From positions 1-53,066 of the forward strand of contig JAFZVC010000070.1 in assembly GCA_017618015.1 (NCBI GenBank): a stretch of 53,066 nt of DNA, read 5' to 3'. Position 1 is the first letter of the stretch. Every line of letters starts with the position of its first letter. This DNA is from Spirochaetaceae bacterium (GTDB lineage: Bacteria; Spirochaetota; Spirochaetia; Treponematales; Treponemataceae). A program made the position numbers and the translations under genes. The notes below the pieces were generated by a model. That model made no database searches and was not told the origin of the DNA. It saw only the letters and a program-made list of their open reading frames with translations. Positions 8,260 to 18,322 of this stretch are shown in pieces.

Positions 8260-9186
8260 TTAACGTATTTTTATTTCAGATTTTTGAATTTTTATATAAT
8301 CAAGTTTATTATTATGTAAAAAATCTTTTAAACCAATTTCTGCCAACTCAGATTTATTGTATGGACTTATCATAATATCTTCGACAATTTTATTAAACGG
8401 AAAATTTTGAAATTCCATATAAGGATATATAATTCCATTTTTATTCATAAATACCTTTTTGGCATTTTCTTTATTAGTTTCGGAATTATCCATTTCATTC
8501 AAAAAACAAAATCCTAATCTATATTCTTTTTCGCTGCGAAAAGCATCATCTTTTAAGAATGCTAAATACTTGAATATTGAACCATATTGTGTAATGGAGA
8601 TATTTTTCATCTTAAACTCACAGAGTAGTGCTTTTTTTAAAAATTCATGTGCTTTATTACCATAAAAAACTTCCATTCTATGTTCTGAAGAAAAAAGAAA
8701 ACCTTTATTTATATAGCTATCTCGAATATCATAGAAGTATTTCATTAATTCATTTCCATTCATTTTAATTCTGTATCCCGGATTATTGCCGGAATACATA
8801 TTCCACATATCTTTATTATCACCTAATGCTGTTAATGAAAGTATATAATAATGGATATTCTCACTTTCACACTGGATACAATTAAGTGCTCCATCTTCAG
8901 CTTGTGATACAGGTTTTAGATATTTAATTTTTCCTTTTTCAATGGATTTTAATTCTTCTTCCCACTGTGAAATGTATTCTATGTATTGAGGTGTTTCTTT
9001 TTTTAGTTCTTCAAGAACTTGTCTAAAAACTTTTTTCCCATATTCGAGTTCATCAATATCATTTAAAAAGCGATAATCGCTAAAACGTATTGTCTTATTT
9101 TCTATAATGCTTTTTAGACCATCTGCTGTGGTGTAATGATATAAAGTATTAAACTCACCCATTTTAAAATCTTTTATATCTATCAT
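8260..9186 (-). CDS. DUF2971-family protein
   Basis: 308 residues; AAAGGAA lies seven bases before the ATG. The N-terminus LYHYTTADGLKSIIENKTI, then RFSDYRFLNDIDELEYG, is the signature of DUF2971. In these proteins a YHYT segment and an FLNDxxE segment are conserved. A WNMYSGNNPGYRI segment follows in mid-protein (about residues 130-142), and EKEYRLGF comes near residue 220, another family landmark. The family has no established biochemical role and is often found in defence islands, which fits its place beside a restriction system and its low GC. It converges with the restriction operon. I would treat it as a candidate anti-phage accessory gene, by inference only. Confidence 0.75.
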   Translation of the reverse strand: MIDIKDFKMGEFNTLYHYTTADGLKSIIENKTIRFSDYRFLNDIDELEYGKKVFRQVLEELKKETPQYIEYISQWEEELKSIEKGKIKYLKPVSQAEDGALNCIQCESENIHYYILSLTALGDNKDMWNMYSGNNPGYRIKMNGNELMKYFYDIRDSYINKGFLFSSEHRMEVFYGNKAHEFLKKALLCEFKMKNISITQYGSIFKYLAFLKDDAFRSEKEYRLGFCFLNEMDNSETNKENAKKVFMNKNGIIYPYMEFQNFPFNKIVEDIMISPYNKSELAEIGLKDFLHNNKLDYIKIQKSEIKIR

Positions 9187-9353
9187 ACTCTATTTCCTTT
9201 AAACAAGGGAGATTTTAATCCCCCTAACTGACACCCAGAAGAGTGTTGTAACTCTCTCGATAATTTCACTATATTACAAATCATAGAAAACACAAGTGTT
9301 TCTAGACCAGCCCGATTATTTTGATTTACCGGGGTGTTTCTGCGCACATCAGG

Positions 9354-12017
9354 TTAGTCTTCGCGGAGGCGTTCCACGACGCTTTTTTTGCTCATTGCTT
9401 TATGCGCAATTACCGGTATCGCAAGAATTAACGCGCATATAACCGGCAAACTTGCGAAAAGCGGCGTAAGAGAGAACTTCCAGCTGAACATGAAGAGCGA
9501 GCTTACGAGCAGCCTTACGACTGTGCAGCTTAAAAGGCTCGAAAACACAAGTGAAACCGCAAACGTCCAGATAAAGTAAACGAAACCTTCTTTCATCAGG
9601 CTTTGTTTTTGCTGTCTTCCTGTCATGCCGACAGCCTCAAGCATAGCAAGCTCGCGGCTCCGTGCGATTATCGAGGTCACTATCGTGTTCGCAAAATTGA
9701 TTACGCCTATAAGCCCAAGAATAACCGAGATTACAGTACCGATTATGCCCACCATCGTTGCGAACGATTTATACTCGTTCTCCGTCTTTCCCTTCGATGA
9801 ATAGTCCAAAGAAGTGTCCACAACGTTTGTGTACGATTTGATCCACTGCTCAAAAGCCACTTCATTCTCATCGTTCACGTCAATCAAAGTGCGCATCGGG
9901 TTCCATTCTTCGCTGATCGCAAGAAACTCGCTTTCCGGCAGAATGAAATCGCACTGAAAAAGTGAATAATGCCCGTACGCCATTGGGGAAGGAATATCGA
10001 CGACCGCAAAAACGGTGTATTCTTTCAGTGGCGGAATTTCCGTAAGTTCTGGCAAAACAGGCATCATAACATCCATGCCAACCTCAGAATCCTGCGTATC
10101 CGACTGACCTTCAAATGAAACAGTCTGCGCATAGCTATAAAGTTTCATAAGCAGGTATGTCGTATACTCCTGATTTGCACCTCTCACCTCTACTTTGTCG
10201 CCCGGCTCAAAATAGTTGACAGGCTTTCCTTTATCGCCGAAAAATCTTGTGGCAAGAACGTAATCGCCGGAATTGAACGCATCCCAATCGATTTTATCCG
10301 TACCGTCAAGCGTTTTTACAACGTCAAGCTTTTCCGTGGCTAATTTTCCCATCCCGTATGTATTTCCGTCAATCAAGCGGTTCTGACTCAAATAGTCTAT
10401 ATAATCATCAATATCCGAGTATTGTGCGCTGTAGGAGCTGTACCGCTTAGCTTTCGCCCTGAATTCCTCGCGTGAAAACAGATTCTGCCGGAATTTTTCC
10501 CAGTTTTCTTCGCTGATTTCCTGAACGCCGGAATTCATGTATACGTTGCCTACCGCATTTACGCCATCCTGCAAATTAAGCGCGTCAAGAAACTGCTCGT
10601 TCACACCCTGTGTATCAACTACTGTCGCTCCCGGATTGTCGAGTTCTGCGTTCTGCACGCTGTAATCGCAAATAACGAGTTTTTCAACGAGCTTGTCCAT
10701 GCTGAAGCTTCGTACAATCGTTATGACGCTGTTCAAAACTACAAGCGAAAGAGAAAGCGACAGCACCACGGTAAGAAGCTTCTTTTTTGGCTTGCCGTTT
10801 TTCGTCTGCGGCTCGGTGTATTTTATCGTTTCGATAGGCGACACTTTGGAAGCTTTTTTGCACGGTTTTTGAGCACTGATTATTACAGTCAGATACGAAA
10901 ACAGCGATGCGCCCAAAATCATCAGAAAGTTTATGTGAACTTTGCCTTTGTCCAAGGAAGATGTATAAATCTGCTCGGAAATCAACGGCAAAAGGCATGC
11001 TCCAACCCCTATTCCGATAATGAGCCCAATCGGTATTCCTATAGCTGATATGATGTTAGCACGCTTCATCACGATTCTTTTGAGCTGCTTCCCGGTCGTA
11101 CCGATTGTTTTAAGAAGTCCGCATTCCTGAATATCAGAAAGGATGTTCAGATCGAAAATGTTGTAGATGATAAGATATCCGGCAACCATAAAAACAAGCA
11201 AAAGGATGATGCAAAGCACAAGCATCGATGGATCGATTTCACCTGATAAATATGCCCAGTTAACGCCATAATCGACATCATTTCTAAGCCCTGAACGCTG
11301 TATCAAATCTTTTGTTTTACCTTCGATGTCATAGCTGTTCCAGTAATTAATGTCAGCCATTACCCAGCCGATGTAATCGTTCCGTTCAAGCTCAGGCAAA
11401 CTTACAGTTTTTACGGGCGCGTGTTTTTCTTGAAACGCTTTGGAGACAAGTACCATCTGTGCTTTAGAAATGCTGTCGCCCTGAAAATAGCCGCTAAGCA
11501 CAAAATCTTGCTCTACAAGCTTTTCTCCGATTCTTATGCTGAGCGGGATAGTGCTTCCCAGCTGCAAAGGAACGCCAAGTTTTTGCAGAATGATGTCGCT
11601 GAGCACGATTTCGTTTTCATTTTCAGGCAGTTTTCCGACTTCCGGATAGCAAAAACCGTATTTTGCATTCAGCGGCTCGTAATAGTTCACTTCGTTGTAA
11701 AGCTTCTTGAAAGCTTCGCCTTCGCAGTTTCCCACAAGGATTCTGTACGAAATGTCTTTAATCTGCTTGTCGTTTTTTACAAGATTGTATTCCTGCTCCG
11801 TAAGATATTTAAGCCCGGCGTGCGCGCTTCCGCCAACTTGGCGCATCGTTGCCTTCTGTATTTCGTTGACTAGGCTTGTTCCCACCGTAAACAACGATGA
11901 AAAAAGAATCGTCGTCAAAATAACAGCGAAAACAAGGACGATATATTTTTTGATATTAGATTTGATTCCGCTTTGAGCCAAATTGCTTATAGCTTTTTTG
12001 TTGTTTACCTTTGTCAT
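9354..12017 (-). CDS. ABC transporter permease, FtsX/MacB-type, 887 aa
   Basis: A large permease with an N-terminal membrane anchor (about residues 24-46: [20 protein letters not shown]), an extracytoplasmic stretch, and two FtsX-type clusters. The first has three helices at about 255-390 ([18 protein letters not shown], then the [18 protein letters not shown] coupling segment). The second is at the C-terminus (about 750-880, with [20 protein letters not shown]). Between them lies an extracytoplasmic domain of about 300 residues. It is the partner of the ATPase encoded just upstream (27-bp gap). With the two-component genes ahead of it, this resembles modules that sense and export or detoxify envelope-active peptides or lipids. 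The ATG at 12017 is preceded by GGGGGC. Mechanotransmission (MacB-like) rather than classic transport is likely, by family. Confidence 0.88.
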   Translation of the reverse strand: MTKVNNKKAISNLAQSGIKSNIKKYIVLVFAVILTTILFSSLFTVGTSLVNEIQKATMRQVGGSAHAGLKYLTEQEYNLVKNDKQIKDISYRILVGNCEGEAFKKLYNEVNYYEPLNAKYGFCYPEVGKLPENENEIVLSDIILQKLGVPLQLGSTIPLSIRIGEKLVEQDFVLSGYFQGDSISKAQMVLVSKAFQEKHAPVKTVSLPELERNDYIGWVMADINYWNSYDIEGKTKDLIQRSGLRNDVDYGVNWAYLSGEIDPSMLVLCIILLLVFMVAGYLIIYNIFDLNILSDIQECGLLKTIGTTGKQLKRIVMKRANIISAIGIPIGLIIGIGVGACLLPLISEQIYTSSLDKGKVHINFLMILGASLFSYLTVIISAQKPCKKASKVSPIETIKYTEPQTKNGKPKKKLLTVVLSLSLSLVVLNSVITIVRSFSMDKLVEKLVICDYSVQNAELDNPGATVVDTQGVNEQFLDALNLQDGVNAVGNVYMNSGVQEISEENWEKFRQNLFSREEFRAKAKRYSSYSAQYSDIDDYIDYLSQNRLIDGNTYGMGKLATEKLDVVKTLDGTDKIDWDAFNSGDYVLATRFFGDKGKPVNYFEPGDKVEVRGANQEYTTYLLMKLYSYAQTVSFEGQSDTQDSEVGMDVMMPVLPELTEIPPLKEYTVFAVVDIPSPMAYGHYSLFQCDFILPESEFLAISEEWNPMRTLIDVNDENEVAFEQWIKSYTNVVDTSLDYSSKGKTENEYKSFATMVGIIGTVISVILGLIGVINFANTIVTSIIARSRELAMLEAVGMTGRQQKQSLMKEGFVYFIWTFAVSLVFSSLLSCTVVRLLVSSLFMFSWKFSLTPLFASLPVICALILAIPVIAHKAMSKKSVVERLRED

Positions 12018-12044
12018 GATTTTGCCCCCGTTGTATGATGCGCA

Positions 12045-12719
12045 TTACTCATTGCCTTTCACTATGCGGCCGTCTTCAATCCTGATAATTCTGTCCGCAA
12101 GCTGGGCAATCTCATCATTATGGGTAATCATAACTATAGTCTGGTTATATTTTTTGCTTGTTGTCTTTATAAGCCCCAGAACGTCCTGGCTCGTTTTGCT
12201 GTCAAGGTTGCCGGTAGGTTCGTCCGCAAGGATGATTGCCGGCTTTGACGCGAGTGCGCGGGCTATGGCGACGCGCTGCTGCTGTCCGCCAGAAAGCTTT
12301 GTGGGAAGGGTTGCGAGCTTATCTTTTAGCCCAAGAGTCTCAACAACATTCTCGATGTAGTCTTTGTCCTCTTTTTTGCCGTCAAGCTGTATTGGAAGAA
12401 CGATATTGTCATAAACAGAAATAGATGGTACAAGGTTGAAGCTTTGGAACACGAATCCGATTTTGCGCCGCCTGAAAATGCAAAGCGCGTCGCCAGAAAG
12501 CGTTGAAATATCTTTATCGTCGATGATTACGCTGCCGGAAGTTGGGGTGTCTAAGCCGCCGAGCATGTGAAGGAGCGTCGATTTTCCGCTTCCGCTCGTT
12601 CCGATGATACTCACAAACTCGCCGCGCTCAACACTGAGGCTTACTCCGTCAAGTGCTTTTACAAGCGTTTCTTCTTTGCCGTAATACTTTTTTAAGTCTT
12701 TCGCAATCAATATACTCAT
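12045..12719 (-). CDS. ABC transporter ATP-binding protein (MacB/LolD-like)
   Basis: 224 residues, full length for this family. Walker A is GTSGSGKST (about residues 40-48), the Q-loop region is [10 protein letters not shown], the signature is LSGGQQQR, Walker B is [14 protein letters not shown], and the H-loop is MITHND. AGGAG lies seven bases before the ATG. It energises the adjacent FtsX-type permease on the cytoplasmic side. The order response regulator, kinase, ATPase, permease on one strand suggests that one operon both senses and acts. Confidence 0.93.
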   Translation of the reverse strand: MSILIAKDLKKYYGKEETLVKALDGVSLSVERGEFVSIIGTSGSGKSTLLHMLGGLDTPTSGSVIIDDKDISTLSGDALCIFRRRKIGFVFQSFNLVPSISVYDNIVLPIQLDGKKEDKDYIENVVETLGLKDKLATLPTKLSGGQQQRVAIARALASKPAIILADEPTGNLDSKTSQDVLGLIKTTSKKYNQTIVMITHNDEIAQLADRIIRIEDGRIVKGNE

Positions 12720-12768
12720 TCTGTTACTCCTGCCTTTTTTTAGGCAATTTCAAAGTAGCACACGATTC

Positions 12769-13716
12769 TTACAAGAGCATTTCTGAATCCTTACAATTCT
12801 GAAAGATTTCATCTCGGCGCAAGTAAATAATCAGCTCGCCGCCAGTTCTTTCGCTGTTGGGCACGGCTTTTATGTAGCCGTCTTCTTTCGCAAGAATCTC
12901 CCTCGTAAGGTACAAGCCAATGCCGACTCCTTCTTCCTGCTGAACTGCATTGCCTCTGTAAAAGCGTCCGAACACCTTCGCAATTTCTTCTTCGCTTATG
13001 CCGTGCCCTTCATCAATTACGTGAATTGCAAGATACATTTCGTATTTGTCGATTTTGATGCGGATTGTACCGCCTTCAGGCGAGTATTTCACCGCGTTGT
13101 CAAGCACGTTGACGAGCGCTTCTGTCGTCCACTTCATGTCGAAGCGCGCCGTTTCGTCGGATGTGTCAGGTGCGGACGGCTTTTGAGTGGCGAGCTGCTC
13201 TGATTGCGAACACGACGCAGGAAGCTCTATCCGGAGCTTCTTTTTGTCTGCTTTCGGGCGGATAGCAGAAACTGCGGCATTTATAAGTTCATCCGCGCGG
13301 CACGGCGTTGCCACCACTTCGAGCGTTCCGTTTTCAAGCCGCGAAAGTTTTGTCAGCGAATCTATCAAAAACTCAAGCCGCTCGCTCTGCCGCCTGATTT
13401 CATCCGAATACGCTTTTATTTTTTCAAGCGAAGCAGCCGTGCCGCGCGAAACTTCTTCGGTAAGAAGCTCCGTGTACATCTTTATGACCGTCATCGGTGT
13501 CTTCGTCTGATGCGATATATCTGATATGAACTGCTCCAGTCTGTGCCGTTCTGCTTCAAGGTTCTTGTTCGACAGCACGGAGCTTCCAAGAAACTCTTTC
13601 CACCGCGATTCCAGGCGCGAAAGCCGTGTCTCATCGTAGTTTTTTTCCGCGAACGTGCCTTCTATGGCGGAGTCGAGCATTTCTTCTAATCTTTGAATTG
13701 TCTTGTTTCCAAACAT
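12769..13716 (-). CDS. Sensor histidine kinase without membrane segments
   Basis: 315 residues. The phospho-acceptor is His69 in ISHQTKTPMTVIKMY. The N-box is NVLDNAVKYSPEGGTI, G1 is DEGHGIS, the F-box follows in KVFGRFYRG, and G2 is GVGIGLYLTREI. The region before His69 is one helical stretch with no hydrophobic segment, so the protein is soluble. Such kinases usually take their signal from a partner, and the membrane partner here is plausibly the ABC permease of the same operon, as in BceS-type systems. A proline/serine-rich insertion of about 30 residues (SEQLATQKPSAPDTSDE) interrupts the ATPase domain before the N-box. Its ATG follows the response regulator stop by two bases. Confidence 0.9.
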   Translation of the reverse strand: MFGNKTIQRLEEMLDSAIEGTFAEKNYDETRLSRLESRWKEFLGSSVLSNKNLEAERHRLEQFISDISHQTKTPMTVIKMYTELLTEEVSRGTAASLEKIKAYSDEIRRQSERLEFLIDSLTKLSRLENGTLEVVATPCRADELINAAVSAIRPKADKKKLRIELPASCSQSEQLATQKPSAPDTSDETARFDMKWTTEALVNVLDNAVKYSPEGGTIRIKIDKYEMYLAIHVIDEGHGISEEEIAKVFGRFYRGNAVQQEEGVGIGLYLTREILAKEDGYIKAVPNSERTGGELIIYLRRDEIFQNCKDSEMLL

Positions 13717-13718
13717 TT

Positions 13719-14507
13719 TTAATCGAATCTATATCCCTGTCCGTAAATCGTGCTGATGTGCTTCGCGCCTTTGCCGCCGTCAACTTTGCTTCTAAGCCTG
13801 TTTATCGTAACGGAAAGCGTGTTCTCGTCCACGAAAGTACCGTCCTCGCCCCACAGTCGTTCCATAAGCCGTTCTCGTGTCAGCACGCAGCCTTTGTTTT
13901 CAAGGAACAGTTTTAAAAGTCGCTGCTCGTTGACGCTTAAAAAGATTTCCTCGCCGTTTCGTTTGAACGTCAGTTTTCCAAAATCAAAAACCATGTCGTC
14001 TATCTTGTAAATCAGGCTGGAACTGTTTTCTACGGACGTCGCGCCACCCTGCGAAACTGACGCGCCAGCCGCCGCCGAAACTCTACCCGCCGCGAAAGCT
14101 GTCGAACCCGGCGAGTCAGCAGAAAATCCCGCCATGGCGCTCACTCTACTTCGCCTGACAAGCGCATTTACCCGCGCGCGTAATACAGCCAGACTGAACG
14201 GCTTCGTAAGGTAATCATCCGCGCCCATCGTCAGGCCTTTCACCTCATCAAGTTCCATGTCGTTCGCTGTCAGAATAAGCACCGGCACGCTGCTTTGCGC
14301 ACGGACAATCTTCAAATAATCGTATCCGGTTCCGTCCGGCAGATTTATGTCCAAAATAATGAGCGAAAGCGTGCCTCCATAGTCTTTAAAACCAGAGGCT
14401 GCATCTTTTACAGTGTATTCTTTTTTGAACTCCGTGTTCCCGTCCGACAGCGTAATTTCTATACCGTCACTCAGGGCTTTGTCATCTTCAACAATCTGTA
14501 TGTACAA
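13719..14507 (-). CDS. OmpR/PhoB-type response regulator, TTG start
   Basis: 262 residues. The receiver domain spans residues 1-118, with acidic pocket Glu7-Asp8-Asp9, phospho-acceptor Asp53 in IILDINLPDG, and Lys in LTKPFS. A C-terminal winged helix (about 165-262) ends HISTIYGQGYRFD, a classic OmpR-type tail. The start is TTG: TTAGGAGG lies five bases upstream and no ATG is available. The linker of about 45 residues (RRSRVSAMAGFSADS through ENSSS) is long and Ala/Ser/Gly-rich, with high-GC DNA. It leads the kinase/ABC operon and probably controls it. Confidence 0.9.
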   Translation of the reverse strand: MYIQIVEDDKALSDGIEITLSDGNTEFKKEYTVKDAASGFKDYGGTLSLIILDINLPDGTGYDYLKIVRAQSSVPVLILTANDMELDEVKGLTMGADDYLTKPFSLAVLRARVNALVRRSRVSAMAGFSADSPGSTAFAAGRVSAAAGASVSQGGATSVENSSSLIYKIDDMVFDFGKLTFKRNGEEIFLSVNEQRLLKLFLENKGCVLTRERLMERLWGEDGTFVDENTLSVTINRLRSKVDGGKGAKHISTIYGQGYRFD

Positions 14508-14682
14508 ACGCGCCTCCTAATAAAAAAGATAATGCATTTTTCAAAGAAAAGTCTATCAAAAACAGCGCGAACGGCAATTTTCTGCATTTTTCCGCGACAC
14601 CCCACCAGCCCCGGCGAAACTAACTCCTTGCATTGATATCTGTGTTAAATTGAATTACAATTAAAAATATGAGGAAGATGAT

Positions 14683-15894
14683 ATGAAAAAAACTTGTAAA
14701 ACATTTTCTGCGATTTTTGCATTTTTTCTGATTTTAACGAATTTCGTTTTTGCAAAAGAAATGAAGTTCGAAAATTCTAAATATACCGCGACATGGAATT
14801 TCAAAGATGACTTTAAGGGCGATATTAACGACGAGCCACTAAAAAAACTTCCGTTCAATAGAACTTGCCCTATGTACCTTCAGGTTTGGGATCACATAAA
14901 TGAAGACATGACATTCGCCATATCTGACGGAAAAAGCTCTCTCAAATTTGATTTCAGGCAAATTATCGAAAAATCAAAATATCCGCGTGTACTATGCCCA
15001 ATGTTCGCGTTTTACGAGCAAGAAAAAGGCATAGACGTTCTTTATTACTCAACATTAATCGACAGCTGTGGGAAAGCATGCATCGTCAGCTATGATTTTG
15101 CAGCAGGAAAAGTGACGCTTTCGCCAGAAGTTTCCGTGAGCGATTTGTTTGCCGACGCGTTTTCATACAATTACTCTTCACTTTTGCACGAAATCTATGC
15201 ACGGATTTTTGGCAAAACACCCCTGGAATCAGAACAGAGCTGGACTTTCTATACACGTTGGTGCGACAGTCTTGCGGGCGGTTGGGGAGAAGAAACTTTC
15301 GGTTCGTTTGAAGGCAATATTTTGACGCTCGATTATACTTTCAGCGAGTATGCGAACAACAAAATAAACGACAGAAAACATAAACTGCCAGCAAAAATCC
15401 TTACGTCAAAACAAATTATCAATTATTATAGCAATGTTGGTATTGAAAACTTTACAATAAAAACAGATTCAAGTCTTACAGAAGGAAGCACTGTTTACTC
15501 TGCCGACAACATGAAAGAGTTTTCGAACATTCCATGGGTTCCGTCAAAAGACATACGCGAGGAAACAATCAAAATATCTTCGGAACGACCTTTGGGCGGA
15601 ATTTATTTTTGCAACGGATTTTACAGTGCGGCAAGGAACGATTTGTACTTTAAAAACAACCGCGTAAAAGAAATCGAGATTATTTATCCGCAATCTCATG
15701 GATTAAGGCACAAAATCATTCTGAATGATACAGCGATGCCAGAGTTCATTCCGCTTTTGAACATCAACTGTACGGAAATAACGATAAAAGTTCTTTCTGT
15801 GTACGACGGGACGGCTTACAACGATACGTGCATAAACGCCATTTATCCTGTTGGGCTTATGAGCGAAGCAGAATACTACAACAGTCAGAGATAA
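14683..15894 (+). CDS. Secreted protein with C-terminal NADase-type glycan-binding domain
   Basis: 403 residues. GAGGAAG lies just before the ATG. A Sec signal peptide (MKKTCKTFSAIF, hydrophobic core, VFA cleavage before KEMKF) sends it out of the cytoplasm. Residues about 275-400 match the discoidin-like NADase-type glycan-binding module known from many treponemal secreted proteins: IPWVPSKDI, GGIYFCNGFYS, then LYFKNNRVKEIEI, ending with a strand IKVLSVYDGTAYNDTCI. The N-terminal 250 residues are unassigned. A glycan or host or feed-polymer binding role is inferred from the domain. It is divergent from the two-component operon. Confidence 0.7.
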   Translation: MKKTCKTFSAIFAFFLILTNFVFAKEMKFENSKYTATWNFKDDFKGDINDEPLKKLPFNRTCPMYLQVWDHINEDMTFAISDGKSSLKFDFRQIIEKSKYPRVLCPMFAFYEQEKGIDVLYYSTLIDSCGKACIVSYDFAAGKVTLSPEVSVSDLFADAFSYNYSSLLHEIYARIFGKTPLESEQSWTFYTRWCDSLAGGWGEETFGSFEGNILTLDYTFSEYANNKINDRKHKLPAKILTSKQIINYYSNVGIENFTIKTDSSLTEGSTVYSADNMKEFSNIPWVPSKDIREETIKISSERPLGGIYFCNGFYSAARNDLYFKNNRVKEIEIIYPQSHGLRHKIILNDTAMPEFIPLLNINCTEITIKVLSVYDGTAYNDTCINAIYPVGLMSEAEYYNSQR

Positions 15895-15953
15895 TCGAAA
15901 TTGTTTTTGAGCGTTCGTTTCATAAAAACATGGAATAATCTGATTATTTACAT

Positions 15954-15959
15954 TATATT
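15954..15959 (+). promoter_or_regulatory. -10-like box seven bases before XpaC-like ATG
   Basis: TATATT ends seven bases before the ATG at 15967, with no Shine-Dalgarno sequence between. The -35 position (15931-15936, TGGAAT) is weak. It fits the leaderless pattern seen at other genes here. Confidence 0.35.
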
Positions 15960-15966
15960 TTAAGAT

Positions 15967-17109
15967 ATGAACGATAAAGACGTTTTTAAATATGGTGAAG
16001 ACATATTTAATAGCATAAATAGAGCAGCCGAAACAGGAAACTTTTCAAATCTAAGCAGAGATGTAAGGGATACCATAAATGGAGCAGCCAACAGCTTCTT
16101 AGATTCGATAAAAAGAGGTGTTTCCTCATGGCGAAAAGATACAAGAACTCCGTTTTTTTCTGTCAGAGTCAAAAAAAACAAGGGCAAAGGCAAAATAGTC
16201 GTTGGTTCAATTATTTCTTTTTCTGCACTGATGAGCCTTATTTCTCAAAGTTTATCGCTGATTCTATCTGACATTGGCCTATGGCTTAAACTTTCAGCCG
16301 GGTCGCTTTTGGGTTTAGGACTTGGAATAGGCTTGATTATTGCTGGAAAAAAGAACCGAAATCTTATAAAAAACTATTTCAATTTCGGTAACATTATCGG
16401 GAACAGATCATATGTTACAATGGAGGAGCTTTCCGATAAAACAGGCATACCCACCGATGATGTCATCAGCCAGATAAAACAGATGAAAAGACAATCATAT
16501 CTGCCTTATGCCATAATCGACAAAGCCGAGACAACGCTTATGCTTACTGATGATGTCTATAAAGAATACATCAAAAGTAAAATGTATCATTCAAACCAGG
16601 CAAAACGCGCAGATACATCGCAAACTCAGTCAAAACAAAACGAAAGCTCTGCAAAAGTTCAGTATGTCACGATTGACGAGAATTTACCAAAAGATGTACA
16701 GAGTATTCTGAAAGACGGAAATGATTATTTAAACAAAATACGCTATTATAATGACTTGATTCCTGATACAGAAACGATGTCGGACAAGCTTTATACTTTG
16801 GAAGCGACAGTTCTTTCTATTTTCAAAAAGCTGAAGGAAGCCCCGGATATCGCGGGTGATTTACGGAAGTTCATGTCGTATTATCTTCCTACAACGGAAA
16901 AGCTTTTGCAGAGTTATGTGGATTTAAGGAAAGAGTCGCTGAACGTTGAAAACATCGTGAATTCTCAAAAGGAAATTGAAGAAGCCACAGATGTTATTAA
17001 TGATGCTTTCGTAAAGCTTTTAAACCAGCTTTTTGAAAATACATCCTGGGATATTTCATCAGATATTTCTGTTATGAAAACGATGATGAAGCAGGATGCA
17101 CTTTTATAA
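15967..17109 (+). CDS. xpaC: XpaC-like membrane protein (5-bromo-4-chloroindolyl phosphate hydrolysis family)
   Basis: 380 residues. Two adjacent hydrophobic segments (about 78-100 and 105-128) follow a basic N-terminal region. A soluble helical C-terminal half (about 230-375) matches the XpaC family, including NDLIPDTETMSDKLYTLE and YYLPTTEKLLQSYVDL. The YLPTTxKLLxxY stretch is the best family mark. Between them is a winged-helix-like segment (YVTMEELSDKTGIPTDDVI). XpaC proteins are almost always encoded next to TelA, as here (17-bp gap), and the pair is linked to toxic-anion or envelope-stress resistance without a known mechanism. Confidence 0.82.
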   Translation: MNDKDVFKYGEDIFNSINRAAETGNFSNLSRDVRDTINGAANSFLDSIKRGVSSWRKDTRTPFFSVRVKKNKGKGKIVVGSIISFSALMSLISQSLSLILSDIGLWLKLSAGSLLGLGLGIGLIIAGKKNRNLIKNYFNFGNIIGNRSYVTMEELSDKTGIPTDDVISQIKQMKRQSYLPYAIIDKAETTLMLTDDVYKEYIKSKMYHSNQAKRADTSQTQSKQNESSAKVQYVTIDENLPKDVQSILKDGNDYLNKIRYYNDLIPDTETMSDKLYTLEATVLSIFKKLKEAPDIAGDLRKFMSYYLPTTEKLLQSYVDLRKESLNVENIVNSQKEIEEATDVINDAFVKLLNQLFENTSWDISSDISVMKTMMKQDALL

Positions 17110-17126
17110 ACAAACAGGAGAAGATT

Positions 17127-18254
17127 ATGGAGTTTAAGACTGAAACACCGACCTTGGTTTTTGATGCATCTGTAGAACCTGCAGAAGCAAAGCCTCTTGT
17201 TATAAAGCAAGAGGAAATGAAGGAAGAGATTGTTCTTTCAGAGGAGGAAGCGGCTCAGGTTGAGGCATTTACAAAGCAGATAGATTTATCAAATTCCACA
17301 GCTATTTTGAATTACGGAGCCGGAACGCAAAAGAAGCTTTCCAATTTTTCAGAAAAGGCTCTTGATGCTGTTCGCACCAAGGATATGGGTGAAGTTGGCG
17401 ATATGATTACGAATCTTATCGTACAGCTTAAGGATTTTGATGTCGAGGAAAAAGAAAAAGGACTTAAAGCTTTATTCAGAAAGGGCACAAACAAGATTGT
17501 CGCCATGAAATCCAAATATGCAAAAGTAGAAAGTAACGTAAATGTAATTACTACGGAGCTTGAGCGGCACGAGGCTACTTTGCTGAAAGACGTGGCCATG
17601 CTCGATCAGATGTATGCGGCAAACCTTGCATACTTCAAAGAGCTTACAATGTACATTTTGGCTGGAAAGAAAAAGCTTGAAGAAACAAGAAGCACAGAGC
17701 TTGCAAAACTTCAGGAAAAAGCAAAAGAATCCGGTTTGGCAGAAGATGTTCAGGCTGCCAAGGATTTGGCGGGCATGTGCGACCGGTTTGAAAAGAAAAT
17801 CTATGACTTGGAGCTTACAAGAACGATAGCTCTTCAAAGCGGACCACAGATCAGAATGGTTCAAGGTTCTGACACAATAATGGCGGAGAAAATCCAGTCA
17901 ACAATCGTAAACACTATTCCGCTTTGGAAAAACCAGATGGTTATTGCCATCGGCGTAGAGCATTCGAACCAGGCAGCAAGGGCACAGCGCGAAGTTTCTG
18001 ATATGACGAACGAGCTTCTTAAGAAAAATGCTGATGCGCTTAAAGTTGCGACAATAGAGGCTGTAAAAGAATCTGAGCGCGGAATAATCGATATTGAGAC
18101 GATTAAGCACACGAACGAGCAGCTTATCAGCACAATGGACGAGGTTCTCAGGATTCAGTCCGAGGGCAAAGAAAAACGCCGCAACGCGGAGATGGAGCTT
18201 TCTCAAATCGAACACGAATTAAAGATGAAACTCTTGGAAGCATCCAAAGCGTAA
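17127..18254 (+). CDS. telA: TelA-family toxic anion resistance protein
   Basis: 375 residues, full length. CAGGAG lies before the ATG. The chain is acidic at the N-terminus and then almost entirely helical, as in TelA. Recognisable parts are NYGAGTQKKLSNFSEKALD, VEEKEKGLKALFRKG, and AVKESERGIIDIETIKHTNE; the C-terminus is charged. TelA was named for tellurite resistance; relatives also influence tolerance to lantibiotics and beta-lactams, and the mechanism is unknown. It is cytosolic, with no signal peptide. It forms an operon with the XpaC-like gene and is followed by a strong convergent hairpin. Confidence 0.92.
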   Translation: MEFKTETPTLVFDASVEPAEAKPLVIKQEEMKEEIVLSEEEAAQVEAFTKQIDLSNSTAILNYGAGTQKKLSNFSEKALDAVRTKDMGEVGDMITNLIVQLKDFDVEEKEKGLKALFRKGTNKIVAMKSKYAKVESNVNVITTELERHEATLLKDVAMLDQMYAANLAYFKELTMYILAGKKKLEETRSTELAKLQEKAKESGLAEDVQAAKDLAGMCDRFEKKIYDLELTRTIALQSGPQIRMVQGSDTIMAEKIQSTIVNTIPLWKNQMVIAIGVEHSNQAARAQREVSDMTNELLKKNADALKVATIEAVKESERGIIDIETIKHTNEQLISTMDEVLRIQSEGKEKRRNAEMELSQIEHELKMKLLEASKA

Positions 18255-18272
18255 AAAATTGTAAAGGCTGAA

Positions 18273-18319
18273 AAGCAATGTCCGTCTTGGCTGCAATCGC
18301 AAAAAAGACGGACTTGCTT
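18273..18319. terminator. Long inverted repeat between convergent genes
   Basis: AAGCAATGTCCGTCTT pairs with AAGACGGACTTGCTT: 15 bp with one bulged T, loop about 16 bases. It lies between telA (plus) and the GNAT gene (minus). The flanking A/T runs are short, so it may be a two-way terminator. Confidence 0.65.
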
Positions 18320-18322
18320 CAA

